Part shown: in pieces, positions 9,694-19,350 of the stretch | How the letters are laid out: each line of letters begins with the position of its first letter | Numbering within the stretch: position 1 is the stretch's first letter | NCBI RefSeq assembly: GCF_014237835.1 | Contig: NZ_JACJVI010000003.1 | Location: 62,001-126,000, forward strand | DNA: 64,000 nt | Source: Rhizobium sp. AQ_MP | GTDB taxonomy: Bacteria > Pseudomonadota > Alphaproteobacteria > Rhizobiales > Rhizobiaceae | Reading direction: 5' to 3' | Notes under the pieces: model-generated | Told to the model about the DNA's origin: nothing | Databases searched by the model: none | What the model saw: only the letters and a program-made list of their open reading frames with translations | Translations under genes and position numbers: made by a program

Positions 9694-12304
9694 TATTCAC
9701 GATCCTTAGCGGGACAACGATGATCTTCTTCGGAGCCTGACCGCCGAGGGCGGCCTGGACGGCGTCGAGAGCCAGTACGGCCTCCTGGACTGCATTCTGG
9801 TCTGCGTCGCGTGCGATTGTCAATTCGGCGCGCTTCTTGCCGTTGATCTGAACAGGCAGGACAATTTCGTTTTCAGCAACGAGGCCTTCGTCGAATTGCG
9901 GCCAGGATGCCCTGGCGACAAGACCTTGATTGCCGAGGACTGACCAGCATTCTTCGGCCAGATGCGGTGTCATCGGCGCGATCAGCTGCACGAGGATCTC
10001 GGCGGCATTGCGGACGGCGGCGACATAGGCAGCGTCACCCTGCCCAGTCGCGACATTGGTCAGCGGTGCCGCGAGTGCATTGACCAGTTCGTAGATGCGC
10101 GCAATCGCCTTGTTGAAGGCGAGCTTGTCCAGGTCGCCCTGAACAGCCCTGAGCGTCTTGTGGGCAATCTGCGAAACGGGGAGCCCCTCGCCTTCCTTAG
10201 CCGGCTTCGGTTGAACGGACTTCAGTCTGTCGGCTGCTTCCGAAACCAGGCGCCAGACGCGCTGGACGAAGCGATGGGCGCCTTCGACACCCGATTCCGA
10301 CCAGATGACGTCACGGTCCGGCGGTGAGTCGGAGAGAACGAAGAAGCGAGCGGTGTCGGCGCCGTAAGAGCCGATGATGTCATCGGGATCGACGACGTTC
10401 TTCTTCGACTTCGACATCTTCTCGATCGAGCCAATCTTGGCTTCCCGACCATTGCTCAGCAGGAAAGCGCGGCGAGTTCCGTCCGTTTCCTCAATGCGCA
10501 GGTCTGCGGGTGCCACCCATTCACGCTCCAGGCCCTCGCCGATGCTGTAGGTTTCATGCACGACCATGCCCTGGGTGAAGAGGCCCTTGAAGGGCTCCTT
10601 CAGATCCAGATGCCCGGTCTCGCGCATGGCGCGGGTGAAGAAGCGCGAATAGAGCAGATGCAGGATCGCATGCTCGATGCCGCCGATATACTGGTCGACC
10701 GGCAGCCAGCGATTGGCAACCGTGGGATCCGTCGGATTGTCTTCCCAAGGTGCGGTGAAGCGGGCGAAGTACCAGCTTGAATCGACAAAGGTATCCATGG
10801 TGTCCGTCTCGCGACGGGCATCCTTGCCGCAGTGGGGGCAAGCGACATGGCGCCAGCTGGGATGGCGGTCGAGCGGATTGCCCGGCTTGTCGAAGGTGAC
10901 ATCGTCGGGAAGCTTGACCGGCAGGTCCTTCTTCGGGACGGGTACGACACCGCAGTCATCGCAATGGATGACCGGGATCGGGCAGCCCCAATAGCGCTGA
11001 CGGGAAATACCCCAGTCACGCAGACGGAAATTCACCTTGCGTTCGCCCTGAGGTCCGCCGTTCAGCTGCTGCGACGACAGACGGTTGGCGACTTCCTCGA
11101 AGGCTTCCGTTGTCGAGAGCCCATTCAGGAACCGCGAATTGATCATTACGCCGTCATCGGTGAAGGCTGTCTCGCCGATCGCAAAGCTTGCGGCGTCGCT
11201 ATCCCTGGGCATGACGACCGGGACGACGGGCAGATCATATTTGCGGGCGAAATCCAGGTCGCGTTGGTCGCCGGAGGGGCAGCCGAAGATCGCGCCCGTG
11301 CCGTAATCCATCAGGACGAAGTTCGCGACATAGACCGGCAGCTCCCAGCTCGGGTCGAGCGGGTGCTTCACACGAATACCGGTGTCGATACCCTTCTTTT
11401 CGGCGGTTTCGAGCGCCGCCAAGGACGTGCCGGCATGCCGGCATTCCTGGCAGAAGGCGTCAACAGCCGCGTCACGGGAAGCCGCTTCCTTGGCCAAGGG
11501 GTGATCGGCAGCGATCGCCAGGAAGGAGGCACCAAACAGGGTATCGGGACGGGTGGTGTAGACGGTCACTTCGCCGGCTTCGCTGCCGGAGGCAACCTCC
11601 CAGCGGACCAACATGCCTTCCGAGCGACCGATCCAGTTCTTCTGCATCAGCCGGACCTTTTCCGGCCAGTTATCGAGCTCGTCGAGGGCGTCGAGCAGGT
11701 CCTGGCTGAAATCGGTAATCTTGAAGAACCACTGGGTCAGTTCGCGCTGTTCGACCAGAGCGCCCGAGCGCCAGCCGCGGCCATCGATGACCTGCTCGTT
11801 GGCGAGCACGGTCATGTCTTCCGGATCCCAGTTGACCTTGGAGTTCTTGCGATAGACCAGGCCCTTTTCCAGGAAATCCAGGAAGAGATGCTGCTGACGA
11901 TGGTAGTAGTCGACGTCGCAGGTCGCGAATTCGCGCGACCAGTCGAGCGACAGGCCCATGGATTTCAGCTGGCCGCGCATGGTTGCGATGTTTTCGTAGG
12001 TCCAGGCCTTGGGGTGGACCTTGTTCTTCATGGCGGCATTTTCGGCCGGCATGCCGAAGGCGTCCCAACCCATGGGATGCAGCACGTTGTAGCCGCGGGC
12101 GCGCTTGTAACGCGCGACGACATCGCCCATGGCGTAGTTGCGGACATGGCCCATGTGGATGCGGCCCGAGGGGTACGGGAACATCTCAAGCACGTAGTAT
12201 TTCTCGCGCGGATCGGCATTGTCGGTCTCGAAGACCTTGTCTTCAGACCATTTCGCCTGCCAACGGGGCTCGGCGTCGCGCGGATTGTAACGTTCGGTAG
12301 CCAT
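9683..12304 (-). CDS. leuS: Leucyl-tRNA synthetase
   Basis: Class I leucyl-tRNA synthetase of 873 residues, charging tRNA-Leu. The HIGH motif appears as HMGH at residues 50-53 inside [15 protein letters not shown], the KMSKS loop as EKMSKSKK near residue 630, and the CP1 editing domain shows the threonine-rich [10 protein letters not shown] stretch and [18 protein letters not shown]. In E. coli the last segment reads GHDQRD; here the His position is changed while the key Asp is kept. The start at 12304 gives the standard MATERYNP N-terminus; upstream in-frame ATGs would add a non-conserved extension. The divergent yggS lies 193 bases away. Confidence 0.97.
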   Translation of the reverse strand: MATERYNPRDAEPRWQAKWSEDKVFETDNADPREKYYVLEMFPYPSGRIHMGHVRNYAMGDVVARYKRARGYNVLHPMGWDAFGMPAENAAMKNKVHPKAWTYENIATMRGQLKSMGLSLDWSREFATCDVDYYHRQQHLFLDFLEKGLVYRKNSKVNWDPEDMTVLANEQVIDGRGWRSGALVEQRELTQWFFKITDFSQDLLDALDELDNWPEKVRLMQKNWIGRSEGMLVRWEVASGSEAGEVTVYTTRPDTLFGASFLAIAADHPLAKEAASRDAAVDAFCQECRHAGTSLAALETAEKKGIDTGIRVKHPLDPSWELPVYVANFVLMDYGTGAIFGCPSGDQRDLDFARKYDLPVVPVVMPRDSDAASFAIGETAFTDDGVMINSRFLNGLSTTEAFEEVANRLSSQQLNGGPQGERKVNFRLRDWGISRQRYWGCPIPVIHCDDCGVVPVPKKDLPVKLPDDVTFDKPGNPLDRHPSWRHVACPHCGKDARRETDTMDTFVDSSWYFARFTAPWEDNPTDPTVANRWLPVDQYIGGIEHAILHLLYSRFFTRAMRETGHLDLKEPFKGLFTQGMVVHETYSIGEGLEREWVAPADLRIEETDGTRRAFLLSNGREAKIGSIEKMSKSKKNVVDPDDIIGSYGADTARFFVLSDSPPDRDVIWSESGVEGAHRFVQRVWRLVSEAADRLKSVQPKPAKEGEGLPVSQIAHKTLRAVQGDLDKLAFNKAIARIYELVNALAAPLTNVATGQGDAAYVAAVRNAAEILVQLIAPMTPHLAEECWSVLGNQGLVARASWPQFDEGLVAENEIVLPVQINGKKRAELTIARDADQNAVQEAVLALDAVQAALGGQAPKKIIVVPLRIVNIVL

Positions 12305-12452
12305 GGATCGCATTTCCGGGAATAGCATCAAAAAGAGAGGGCCGACCTTCATCATGAAACCGGCCAAGCGTCAAGTTTTTGAGGCATTCGGGTGGGCTTT
12401 CCGGGCAAGCGCTTGCCAACCTCCGAGCCTGATATTAACCCCTTGCCGAAAG

Positions 12453-12469
12453 ATCTGGTCACGCCAGAT
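12453..12469. repeat. Short inverted repeat in the leuS/yggS divergent promoter region
   Basis: ATCTGG at 12453-12458 and CCAGAT at 12464-12469 form a six-base inverted repeat with a five-base spacer, 29 bases before the yggS start. It could be an operator half-site pair, but an arm this short is also expected by chance. The rest of the 193-base gap shows no recognised element. Confidence 0.25.
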
Positions 12470-12497
12470 ATCAGCCAGATGAAAACGAGGATTGGGC

Positions 12498-13157
12498 ATG
12501 TCGGTTGTAGAGCGGCTTCAGGACGTCCGGGACAAGATCGCAAGTGCAGCGCAGGAAGCCGGTCGTAAGCCGGATTCGATTTCGCTTGTTGCGGTTTCCA
12601 AGACCTTCGATGCCGAGCATATCCGTCCGACGATCGTCGCTGGGCAGCGTGTGTTCGGCGAAAACCGTGTCCAGGAGGCCCAGGGGAAATGGCCCGATCT
12701 GAAGGCGGAAACCCCGGATCTCGAACTGCACCTCATCGGCCCGCTTCAATCCAACAAGGCAGCAGATGCGGTGGCCCTTTTCGATGTCATCGAAACGGTC
12801 GATCGTGAGAAGATCGCCCGGGCGCTTGCAGAGGAAACGAAGCGGCAGGACCGGTCGATCCGCTTCTACATCCAGGTCAATACCGGTCTCGAGCCTCAGA
12901 AGGCCGGCATTGCGCCCGATGACGTTGCGTCGTTCGTCGCGCTCTGCCGGGATGTACTTGCGATGCATGTTGAAGGCCTGATGTGCATTCCGCCGGTCGA
13001 TGAAAACCCGGGGCCGCACTTTGCCCTGCTTGCCAAACTCGCTGGGGAAAATGGACTGTCGAAGCTCTCGATGGGTATGTCCGGCGATTTCGAGACGGCC
13101 ATCGGCTTCGGGGCAACGAGCGTGCGCGTCGGCTCCGCCATTTTTGGCACACGTTAA
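12498..13157 (+). CDS. yggS: PLP homeostasis protein YggS (PLPBP family)
   Basis: A 219-residue single-domain protein with the alanine-racemase N-terminal barrel fold; family members bind pyridoxal phosphate and buffer its supply without known catalytic activity. The PLP-binding lysine is K35 in LVAVSKTF; the HLIGPLQSNK and SMGMSGDFETAI stretches that hold the phosphate are present. A GAGG Shine-Dalgarno seven bases before ATG 12498 decides the start over a TTG six bases upstream. It stands alone, divergent from leuS. Confidence 0.95.
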   Translation: MSVVERLQDVRDKIASAAQEAGRKPDSISLVAVSKTFDAEHIRPTIVAGQRVFGENRVQEAQGKWPDLKAETPDLELHLIGPLQSNKAADAVALFDVIETVDREKIARALAEETKRQDRSIRFYIQVNTGLEPQKAGIAPDDVASFVALCRDVLAMHVEGLMCIPPVDENPGPHFALLAKLAGENGLSKLSMGMSGDFETAIGFGATSVRVGSAIFGTR

Positions 13158-13268
13158 TTTGCCTTAGACCTTCGGCATAGCGCTTTGGTCTCTCTTTCCT
13201 CCTCCCTTCGTCGATCCTAAAATGGCGGTAAAGGCGAAAGCCTCAAGCGTTGTCATGGGAGGATCGAC

Positions 13269-15206
13269 ATGCGCGAGAGCTATCAGGACATCTATGATTC
13301 CTGGAAGGCGAACCCCGAGGGCTTCTGGGAGGCTGCGGCGAAAGACATCCACTGGTTCAAGCCACCCGAGAGCGTCTTCGATCCGTCTCAGGGCACCTAT
13401 GGCCGGTGGTTTGCCGGTGGCGAGACCAATACCTGCTACAACTGTATCGACCGGCATATTGAAGCCGGGCGTGGTGCTGAGACGGCCGTCATCTACGACA
13501 GTCCAATGACCGGTCAGACGGCGCGATACAGCTATGATCAGGTCCTGACCGAAGTCTCTGCGATTGCGGCCGTTTTGCGCAATCACGGTGTCGGCAAGGG
13601 TGACCGCGTCATCATCTACATGCCGATGATCCCGGAAGCCGTGTTTTCCATGCTCGCCTGCGCACGTATCGGTGCCGTGCATTCCGTGGTCTTCGGAGGT
13701 TTTGCCGCGCATGAACTGGCGACCCGCATCGATGATTCCGGCGCGAAAGTGGTCATCGGCGCCAGCTGCGGTCTCGAACCGGGCCGCATCGTTCCCTACA
13801 AGCCGTTGCTCGATCAGGCGATCGACATGGCCAAGGTGAAGCCGAACTACTGCCTGATACTGCAGCGCGACCAGTATCATGCACCGCTGCGCTACGAACA
13901 CGGCGATGTCGATCTCGCCCAGGCGATCGAGCAGGAAAAGATCAATGGCTCGTCTGTCGATTGCGTGCCGGTGGCCGCAACCGACCCGCTCTATGTTCTC
14001 TACACATCCGGTACCACCGGCCAGCCGAAGGGCGTGGTGCGCGACAATGGCGGACACATGGTCGCGCTCAACTGGACCATGAAGAACATCTATGGCGTGA
14101 AACCCGGGGAAGTCTTCTGGGCGGCCTCGGATATCGGCTGGGTGGTCGGTCACTCCTATATCGTCTACGGGCCGCTTCTGGCCGGCAATGCCACCGTGGT
14201 TTTCGAAGGAAAGCCGGTTGGCACGCCGGATGCCGGGACTTTCTGGCGCGTCGTCAGCGATCATGATGTCAAAGCCCTGTTCACAGCGCCAACGGCCTTC
14301 CGCGCGATCCGTCGTGACGATCCCGACGGCGAGCATGTTGCACGCTATGACATCTCTGGGCTTCGCGCTCTGTTCCTGGCCGGCGAGCGGGCCGATCCGG
14401 AGACGCTGAAATGGGCGGAGCGGATTCTGAAGATCCCTGTTATCGACCACTGGTGGCAGACTGAGACGGGCTGGGCGATCGCCGCCAATCCCGCAGGGCT
14501 CGGTCTGCTTCCCGTGAAACATGGCTCACCGACCAAGGCCATGCCGGGCTATGCGCTTGAAGTCCTCGACGATGCCGGCCACCCGGTCGCCCCCGGCACG
14601 CTTGGCAATATCGTGGCCAAGCTTCCCCTGCCCCCCGGCTGCCTGGTGACTTTCTGGAATGCTGACGATCGCTTCCGGAGCTCGTGCCTCGAAGAATTCC
14701 CGGGCTACTACAAGACTGCCGATGCCGGGATCATCGACGAGGACGGCTATGTCTTCGTCATGGCCCGCACGGACGACATCATCAATTGTGCCGGTCATCG
14801 TCTCTCCACCGGTGCGATGGAAGAGGTCTGCGCCATGCATCCGGATGTCGCGGAATGTGCGGTCATCGGCATCGCCGACGACCTGAAGGGGCAGATCCCC
14901 TGCGGCTTCCTGGTGTTAAAGAAGAACGTGCATCGCGACCATGCTCTCATCTCGAAGGAAGTCGTCCAGCTTGTGCGGGATGAGATCGGGCCGGTTGCCG
15001 CCTTCAAGATGGTGCTGATGGTCGATCGTTTGCCGAAAACGCGGTCAGGCAAGATCCTGCGTGGGACCATGCAGAAGATAGCCGATGGTCTGCCCTGGAA
15101 GATGCCGGCGACGATCGACGATCCGGCGATCCTTGATGAAATCACCGCCGTGCTGCAGGCGCATGGCCAGGTTCCGGTCGTGACAAAGGCCGCCGCCAGC
15201 GCGTGA
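13269..15206 (+). CDS. prpE: AMP-forming acyl-CoA synthetase, propionyl-CoA synthetase (PrpE) type
   Basis: A 645-residue enzyme of the acetyl-CoA synthetase family that activates a short-chain acid through an acyl-AMP. The P-loop-like YTSGTTGQPKGVV, the DHWWQTETGW motif and the C-terminal [11 protein letters not shown] with acetylatable Lys near residue 595 are all present. The N-terminus (SYQDIYDSW) and the VVRDNGGHMVAL continuation resemble PrpE, the propionate enzyme, more than Acs. A GGGAGGA Shine-Dalgarno precedes ATG 13269. It stands between yggS and the convergent trcR; a second, true Acs lies about 1 kb further. Substrate assignment is from sequence resemblance only. Confidence 0.85.
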   Translation: MRESYQDIYDSWKANPEGFWEAAAKDIHWFKPPESVFDPSQGTYGRWFAGGETNTCYNCIDRHIEAGRGAETAVIYDSPMTGQTARYSYDQVLTEVSAIAAVLRNHGVGKGDRVIIYMPMIPEAVFSMLACARIGAVHSVVFGGFAAHELATRIDDSGAKVVIGASCGLEPGRIVPYKPLLDQAIDMAKVKPNYCLILQRDQYHAPLRYEHGDVDLAQAIEQEKINGSSVDCVPVAATDPLYVLYTSGTTGQPKGVVRDNGGHMVALNWTMKNIYGVKPGEVFWAASDIGWVVGHSYIVYGPLLAGNATVVFEGKPVGTPDAGTFWRVVSDHDVKALFTAPTAFRAIRRDDPDGEHVARYDISGLRALFLAGERADPETLKWAERILKIPVIDHWWQTETGWAIAANPAGLGLLPVKHGSPTKAMPGYALEVLDDAGHPVAPGTLGNIVAKLPLPPGCLVTFWNADDRFRSSCLEEFPGYYKTADAGIIDEDGYVFVMARTDDIINCAGHRLSTGAMEEVCAMHPDVAECAVIGIADDLKGQIPCGFLVLKKNVHRDHALISKEVVQLVRDEIGPVAAFKMVLMVDRLPKTRSGKILRGTMQKIADGLPWKMPATIDDPAILDEITAVLQAHGQVPVVTKAAASA

Positions 15207-15224
15207 ACCAGAATTGCGGGCAAT

Positions 15225-15255
15225 AAAAAACCCCGGCTGCCATGGGCTGCCGGGG
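15225..15255 (-). terminator. Intrinsic terminator of trcR
   Basis: On the minus strand a stem of CCCCGGC, an A/A mismatch and GCC closes on a CAT loop with the mirror arm (15231-15255), followed by six T's (15225-15230). It lies 22 bases beyond the trcR stop. In the plus direction no T-tract follows the stem. Confidence 0.85.
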
Positions 15256-15276
15256 CTCAATCCGTTGCGAAAGCGA

Positions 15277-15978
15277 TCAGTACTGATCGTCTTCGTCGTC
15301 GTTGCGGCGGTCGGACTTCAGCGACTGCAGCTTGGCGAAGACGGCGTTGGCGTCGATTTCCTTCTCTTCCTCGCGGTCGTAGCCGAAGCCGAGGTTTTCG
15401 GTCTCGCTGGCCGACTGGAGCGTTGCGCCGAGTTCGGCTGCGGTCGGAAGCGGACGGCCCTTCGATGCCTTTTCCACTTCCAGGTCGAGATCGATCTGGC
15501 TGCAGAGGCCGAGTGTGACCGGGTCCATCGGCGTCAGGTTGGCCGAGTTCCAGTGCGTGCGCTCGCGGATCTGTTCGATCGTCGACTTTGTCGTGCCGAC
15601 GAGACGGGAAATCTGGGCGTCCTTCAGTTCCGGATGGTTGCGAACCAGCCAGAGAATGGCGTTCGGGCGATCCTGACGCTTGGAGACCGGCGTGTAGCGC
15701 GGGCCGCGGCGCTTGTTGTCGGGAACGCGAACTTTCGGCTCGGAAATTTTCAGCTTGTAGTTCACGTCCTTTTCGGCGCGAGCGATTTCGTCACGCGAGA
15801 GCTGGCCGGTTGCGATCGGGTCCAGACCCTTGATGCCCTGGGCTGCTTCGCCGTCCGCAATCGCCTTCACCTCGAGCGGGTGCAGCTTGCAGAACTGCGC
15901 GATCTGGTCGAATGACAGAGCGGTGTTGTCGACGAGCCATACGGCAGTCGCCTTCGGCATGAGCAGTGTCTGGGCCAT
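15277..15978 (-). CDS. trcR: Cell-cycle transcription regulator TrcR (DUF1013)
   Basis: A 233-residue cytoplasmic protein of the DUF1013 family, restricted to alphaproteobacteria. In Caulobacter and Sinorhizobium this protein, named TrcR, has been reported to track with RNA polymerase and control cell-cycle promoters and antibiotic tolerance. The N-terminal half (MPKATAVWLVDNTALSFDQI) looks like a helix-turn-helix, a second one is likely around ISRLVGTTKSTIEQIRERT, and the C-terminus is acidic (DRRNDDEDDQY). It is a single-gene unit with its own terminator, read divergently from acsA. The family call is very secure; function here rests on the characterised orthologues. Confidence 0.93.
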   Translation of the reverse strand: MAQTLLMPKATAVWLVDNTALSFDQIAQFCKLHPLEVKAIADGEAAQGIKGLDPIATGQLSRDEIARAEKDVNYKLKISEPKVRVPDNKRRGPRYTPVSKRQDRPNAILWLVRNHPELKDAQISRLVGTTKSTIEQIRERTHWNSANLTPMDPVTLGLCSQIDLDLEVEKASKGRPLPTAAELGATLQSASETENLGFGYDREEEKEIDANAVFAKLQSLKSDRRNDDEDDQY

Positions 15979-16211
15979 GGATACAATCCTTCTGAGGGTC
16001 CGCGCCGGTTGTCGCGGGCCGTGGGTTTAAACCACTATTTCCGGGAATTCGGCGTCCTTATAGCGATTATGTAACGAAATTGCAATTCGCGAAGTCACGA
16101 ATGACCTTTGTCTAATTGCTGGCCATGTTGCACCTGCTATGAATGTCGGCGATAGGCCGGGGAGGACGGTCCTGGTCGCCAGTAGTGGCCCGTCAACATG
16201 AGGAGGAGTTC

Positions 16212-18164
16212 ATGTCAGCCAAAACCTATCCGGTGCTGAAATCTGCAAAAACCCGCGCCCTGATCGACGATGACAAGTACCAGAAATGGTATCAGGAGAG
16301 CGTCGAGGATCCGGAAAAATTCTGGGGCAAGCACGGAAAGCGTATCGACTGGTTCAAGCCGTATACGAAGGTCAAGAACACGTCCTTCAAGGGCAAGGTC
16401 CCGATCAAGTGGTTCGAAGACGGCCTCACCAACGTCTCCTACAACTGTATCGATCGTCACCGGAAGACGCATGGCGAGCAGACCGCCATCATCTGGGAAG
16501 GCGACAACCCCTATATCGACAAGAAGATCACCTACAACGAGCTCTACGAGCATGTTTGCCGCATGGCGAATGTCTTGAAGAAGCACGGCGTCAAGAAGGG
16601 CGATCGCGTCACCATCTACATGCCGATGATTCCGGAGGCGGCCTATGCAATGCTCGCCTGTGCCCGTATCGGTGCCATCCATTCGGTCGTCTTCGGCGGC
16701 TTCTCGCCGGAAGCGCTCGCCGGCCGTATCGTCGACTGCGAATCGACCTTCGTGATCACCTGCGACGAGGGCGTGCGCGGCGGCAAGCCGGTACCGCTCA
16801 AGGAAAACACCGATATTGCGATCGACATCGCCGCCAAGCAGTATGTCATCGTCAACAAGGTTCTCGTCGTGCGCCGTACGGGCGGCAAGATCGGCTGGGC
16901 GCCGGGCCGCGACATCTGGCATCACCAGGAAGTGCACACGGTCAAGGCAGACTGCCCGCCGGTGAAGATGAAGGCAGAAGATCCGCTGTTCATTCTCTAC
17001 ACCTCGGGTTCGACGGGCAAGCCGAAGGGTGTCATGCACACCACGGGTGGTTACCTCGTCTATGCCTCGATGACGCATGAATATGTGTTCGATTATCACG
17101 ATGGCGACGTATACTGGTGCACGGCCGATGTCGGCTGGGTCACCGGTCACTCCTACATCGTATACGGACCACTTTCGAACTGCGCGACGACCCTGATGTT
17201 CGAGGGTATCCCGACCTTCCCTGACCAAGGCCGCTTCTGGGAAGTGATCGAAAAGCACAAGGTCAACATCTTCTACACCGCACCGACCGCGATCCGTTCG
17301 CTGATGGGTGCGGGGGACGATTTCGTCAAGCGCTCGGATCGTTCGTCGCTCCGTCTTCTCGGCTCTGTCGGCGAGCCGATCAATCCGGAAGCCTGGGAAT
17401 GGTATTACAACGTCGTCGGCGAGCAAAAATCGCCTGTTGTCGATACCTGGTGGCAGACGGAAACGGGCGGCATCATGATCACGCCGCTGCCCGGCGCCAC
17501 GGCGCTGAAACCCGGATCCGCGACCCGACCGTTCTTTGGCATCAAGCCTGAGCTTGTCGACAACGAAGGCAATGTTCTGGAAGGCGCAACCGACGGCAAT
17601 CTCTGCATTACCGACAGCTGGCCGGGTCAGGCACGCTCCGTCTATGGCGATCATGACCGTTATGTGCAGACCTACTTCTCGACCTACAAGGGCAAGTACT
17701 TCACGGGTGACGGCTGCCGGCGCGATGAAGACGGCTATTACTGGATCACGGGTCGCGTGGACGACGTTTTGAACGTCTCCGGTCACCGTCTGGGAACGGC
17801 CGAAGTCGAGTCAGCGCTGGTCTCCCACCACCTCGTCTCCGAAGCGGCTGTCGTGGGTTACCCGCACACCATCAAGGGCCAGGGCATCTATTGCTATGTC
17901 ACCCTGATGTCGGGGCACGAGGGCAATGATGCGTTGCGTGCCGACCTGGTGAAGCATGTCCGTACGGAAATCGGCCCGATCGCCACACCGGACAAGATCC
18001 AGTTCGCGCCCGGCCTGCCGAAGACCCGCTCGGGCAAGATCATGCGCCGTATCCTTCGCAAGATCGCCGAGGATGATTTCGGCGCGCTTGGTGATACCTC
18101 GACGCTCGCCGATCCGGCTGTCGTGGATGATCTGATCGCTAACCGACAGAATAAGAGCGCCTAA
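16212..18164 (+). CDS. acsA: Acetyl-CoA synthetase (AMP-forming)
   Basis: A 650-residue Acs that converts acetate to acetyl-CoA via acetyl-AMP. It shows [11 protein letters not shown], the WWQTETGG motif, [17 protein letters not shown] hinge region and [11 protein letters not shown] with the regulatory Lys at residue 609, the same number as in the Salmonella/E. coli enzyme, where acetylation switches it off. The start at 16212 is fixed by an AGGAGGAG Shine-Dalgarno; earlier in-frame starts give an extension unlike the family. The 233-base gap shared with trcR must hold both divergent promoters; no clear box was recognised there. Confidence 0.97.
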   Translation: MSAKTYPVLKSAKTRALIDDDKYQKWYQESVEDPEKFWGKHGKRIDWFKPYTKVKNTSFKGKVPIKWFEDGLTNVSYNCIDRHRKTHGEQTAIIWEGDNPYIDKKITYNELYEHVCRMANVLKKHGVKKGDRVTIYMPMIPEAAYAMLACARIGAIHSVVFGGFSPEALAGRIVDCESTFVITCDEGVRGGKPVPLKENTDIAIDIAAKQYVIVNKVLVVRRTGGKIGWAPGRDIWHHQEVHTVKADCPPVKMKAEDPLFILYTSGSTGKPKGVMHTTGGYLVYASMTHEYVFDYHDGDVYWCTADVGWVTGHSYIVYGPLSNCATTLMFEGIPTFPDQGRFWEVIEKHKVNIFYTAPTAIRSLMGAGDDFVKRSDRSSLRLLGSVGEPINPEAWEWYYNVVGEQKSPVVDTWWQTETGGIMITPLPGATALKPGSATRPFFGIKPELVDNEGNVLEGATDGNLCITDSWPGQARSVYGDHDRYVQTYFSTYKGKYFTGDGCRRDEDGYYWITGRVDDVLNVSGHRLGTAEVESALVSHHLVSEAAVVGYPHTIKGQGIYCYVTLMSGHEGNDALRADLVKHVRTEIGPIATPDKIQFAPGLPKTRSGKIMRRILRKIAEDDFGALGDTSTLADPAVVDDLIANRQNKSA

Positions 18165-18176
18165 CTGAAAACGTAG

Positions 18177-18202
18177 GCCGGGAGCTCCCTATAGCTCCCG
18201 GC
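18177..18202. terminator. Hairpin between convergent acsA and the Excalibur gene
   Basis: A perfect 10-base stem GCCGGGAGCT / AGCTCCCGGC with a six-base CCCTAT loop lies 12 bases after the acsA stop and four bases before the stop of the opposing gene. The T-tract is poor on both sides (CTACGTTTTC on the minus strand), so it may stop transcription weakly or protect 3' ends. Confidence 0.6.
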
Positions 18203-18206
18203 TGCC

Positions 18207-18485
18207 TCAACATCCGATCGCACGGCGGATCTCGTTGACCTGATCTACTGTCGAGCAGACGTTCTCGCAAGGTATGCCGTCGTTATCGCCATCGGCGCGA
18301 CGGTATCCACTGCACCACAGGACAACGGCTTCCTCACAACTCGACACTTGCTTGCAAGAGCGCGCTGCCACTTCGAATGAGGTTGTCTGTGCATGCGCGA
18401 GCGGTTCTGCCTGCGCGAAAAGAAGCAAAATAAGCGAACATGACCAGCGGAAGATAGAAATCTGGCGAATCAACATGCGTAGCAT
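18207..18485 (-). CDS. Small secreted Excalibur (calcium-binding) domain protein
   Basis: A 92-residue protein with a hydrophobic signal sequence (about residues 10-32, ending near LAHAQ) and a C-terminal Excalibur domain whose calcium loop reads DGDNDGIPCENVC. Conserved cysteines (about six in the mature part) suggest disulfides in the periplasm or outside. It is the last gene of a minus-strand trio, 35 bases after the thermonuclease. Excalibur domains are often fused to thermonuclease domains; here the two are separate neighbouring genes. ATG 18485 is used, ATG 18476 is an equally good start. Function is not known. Confidence 0.75.
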   Translation of the reverse strand: MLRMLIRQISIFRWSCSLILLLFAQAEPLAHAQTTSFEVAARSCKQVSSCEEAVVLWCSGYRRADGDNDGIPCENVCSTVDQVNEIRRAIGC

Positions 18486-18520
18486 CAAGCCGCATCTGCC
18501 GGCAGCTGTCTACAAACGCC

Positions 18521-18970
18521 CTACAATCTGCCAGGGCAAGTTCGTCTGATCTTCTGCTTTCCCGCGTATCGCTCAGCCAAGCCCGCCTCCAATAGACGAT
18601 CCGCCGGTCGCGTACCGTCTGGCAGGGTAAGATCGGCGACCACGCGGCCGAAATACTTGTCCCCGGAGATATCGGTTAGCTGCACCATCCGCTCACCGTC
18701 CATCAGGCTTGCCAGTTCACTCTTTGCCTCTTGCGCCGCCTTGCGGAAGGCGGGGCATTTCGACCGAAGCTCGGGTGCATCGATGCCGCGCAGGCGCACA
18801 TAGGTGCTCACCTTGTGATCGGGCCAGGGCATGGCCTCGACCAGCACCGTGTCACCGTCGATAATCTTGATGAGCTCTGCCGCGACAGGGCCGTCTATCA
18901 GCCGGCTGCCTGCAACAGCAGACACGGCAGACAGGAAAATGGTCACAGCGGCGCAATAGATCCGGAACAT
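18521..18970 (-). CDS. Secreted thermonuclease (SNase)-like protein
   Basis: A 149-residue staphylococcal-nuclease-fold protein. A signal peptide (FRIYCAAVTIFLSAVSAVAG) directs export. The OB-fold core shows IIDGDTVLVE, YVRLRGIDAPELRSKCP with the Arg and Asp positions of the nuclease active site, and GRVVADLTLPDG, ending with the LLEAGLAERY motif. Start 18970 is the first in-frame ATG before the signal peptide; a longer open frame upstream overlaps sdhAF4 and lacks conservation. The gene sits between sdhAF4 and the Excalibur gene. Substrate (DNA or RNA) and calcium need are not proven by sequence. Confidence 0.85.
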   Translation of the reverse strand: MFRIYCAAVTIFLSAVSAVAGSRLIDGPVAAELIKIIDGDTVLVEAMPWPDHKVSTYVRLRGIDAPELRSKCPAFRKAAQEAKSELASLMDGERMVQLTDISGDKYFGRVVADLTLPDGTRPADRLLEAGLAERYAGKQKIRRTCPGRL

Positions 18971-19019
18971 AATAGGAACATATTCCGATATCGCGGGGCA
19001 ATCAATGGGGAATCTTTCC

Positions 19020-19226
19020 TCAAAAGTCGATTGCTCGACCCTTGATCTCCCAATCGCCAAAGCGGGCAGGATCTGCACCACCGCGTCCCCCGATTTCCGG
19101 CGGCATCTCAGGCGCTGCTTCCTTCCGGCGTCGCTCCTCGGCCTCGGCGAGTGCCCGTTTCGCGGCCGGGCTGAGTTCGCGTGGCTGTTCGTCCACACTG
19201 ACTTCGGCTTCACGATCTTCTGACAT
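19020..19226 (-). CDS. Succinate dehydrogenase assembly factor 4 family protein (DUF1674)
   Basis: A 68-residue protein with the DUF1674/SDHAF4 signature at its C-terminus: [20 protein letters not shown] followed by RAIDF. In eukaryotes SDHAF4 binds flavinylated SdhA and guards it before assembly of succinate dehydrogenase; bacterial members are thought to act alike. The N-terminal half is charged and probably disordered ([16 protein letters not shown]). Start ATG 19226 gives the usual short form. It is the first gene of the minus-strand trio and is divergent from htpX with 124 bases between starts. Confidence 0.88.
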   Translation of the reverse strand: MSEDREAEVSVDEQPRELSPAAKRALAEAEERRRKEAAPEMPPEIGGRGGADPARFGDWEIKGRAIDF

Positions 19227-19350
19227 CACATCGTCCTTCGCTGAGACGGCATTTCCAACTCCAACATTGAAATTGGGGTGCGCGCTTTTTAAATCAACAG
19301 GCGAAAACGGCAAGGAATTTGCCGATATGCTGCTTCCGGAGGAGCTCGAC

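Noticed and set aside
10832-12325. 497-codon open frame antisense to leuS (and similar long frames antisense to acsA, prpE and purH)
   Set aside because: All lie fully opposite clearly conserved genes and arise from high third-position GC.
16120-16133. TGGC...TTGCA resembling a sigma-54 promoter before acsA
   Set aside because: GG and GC are 7 bases apart instead of the required 10.
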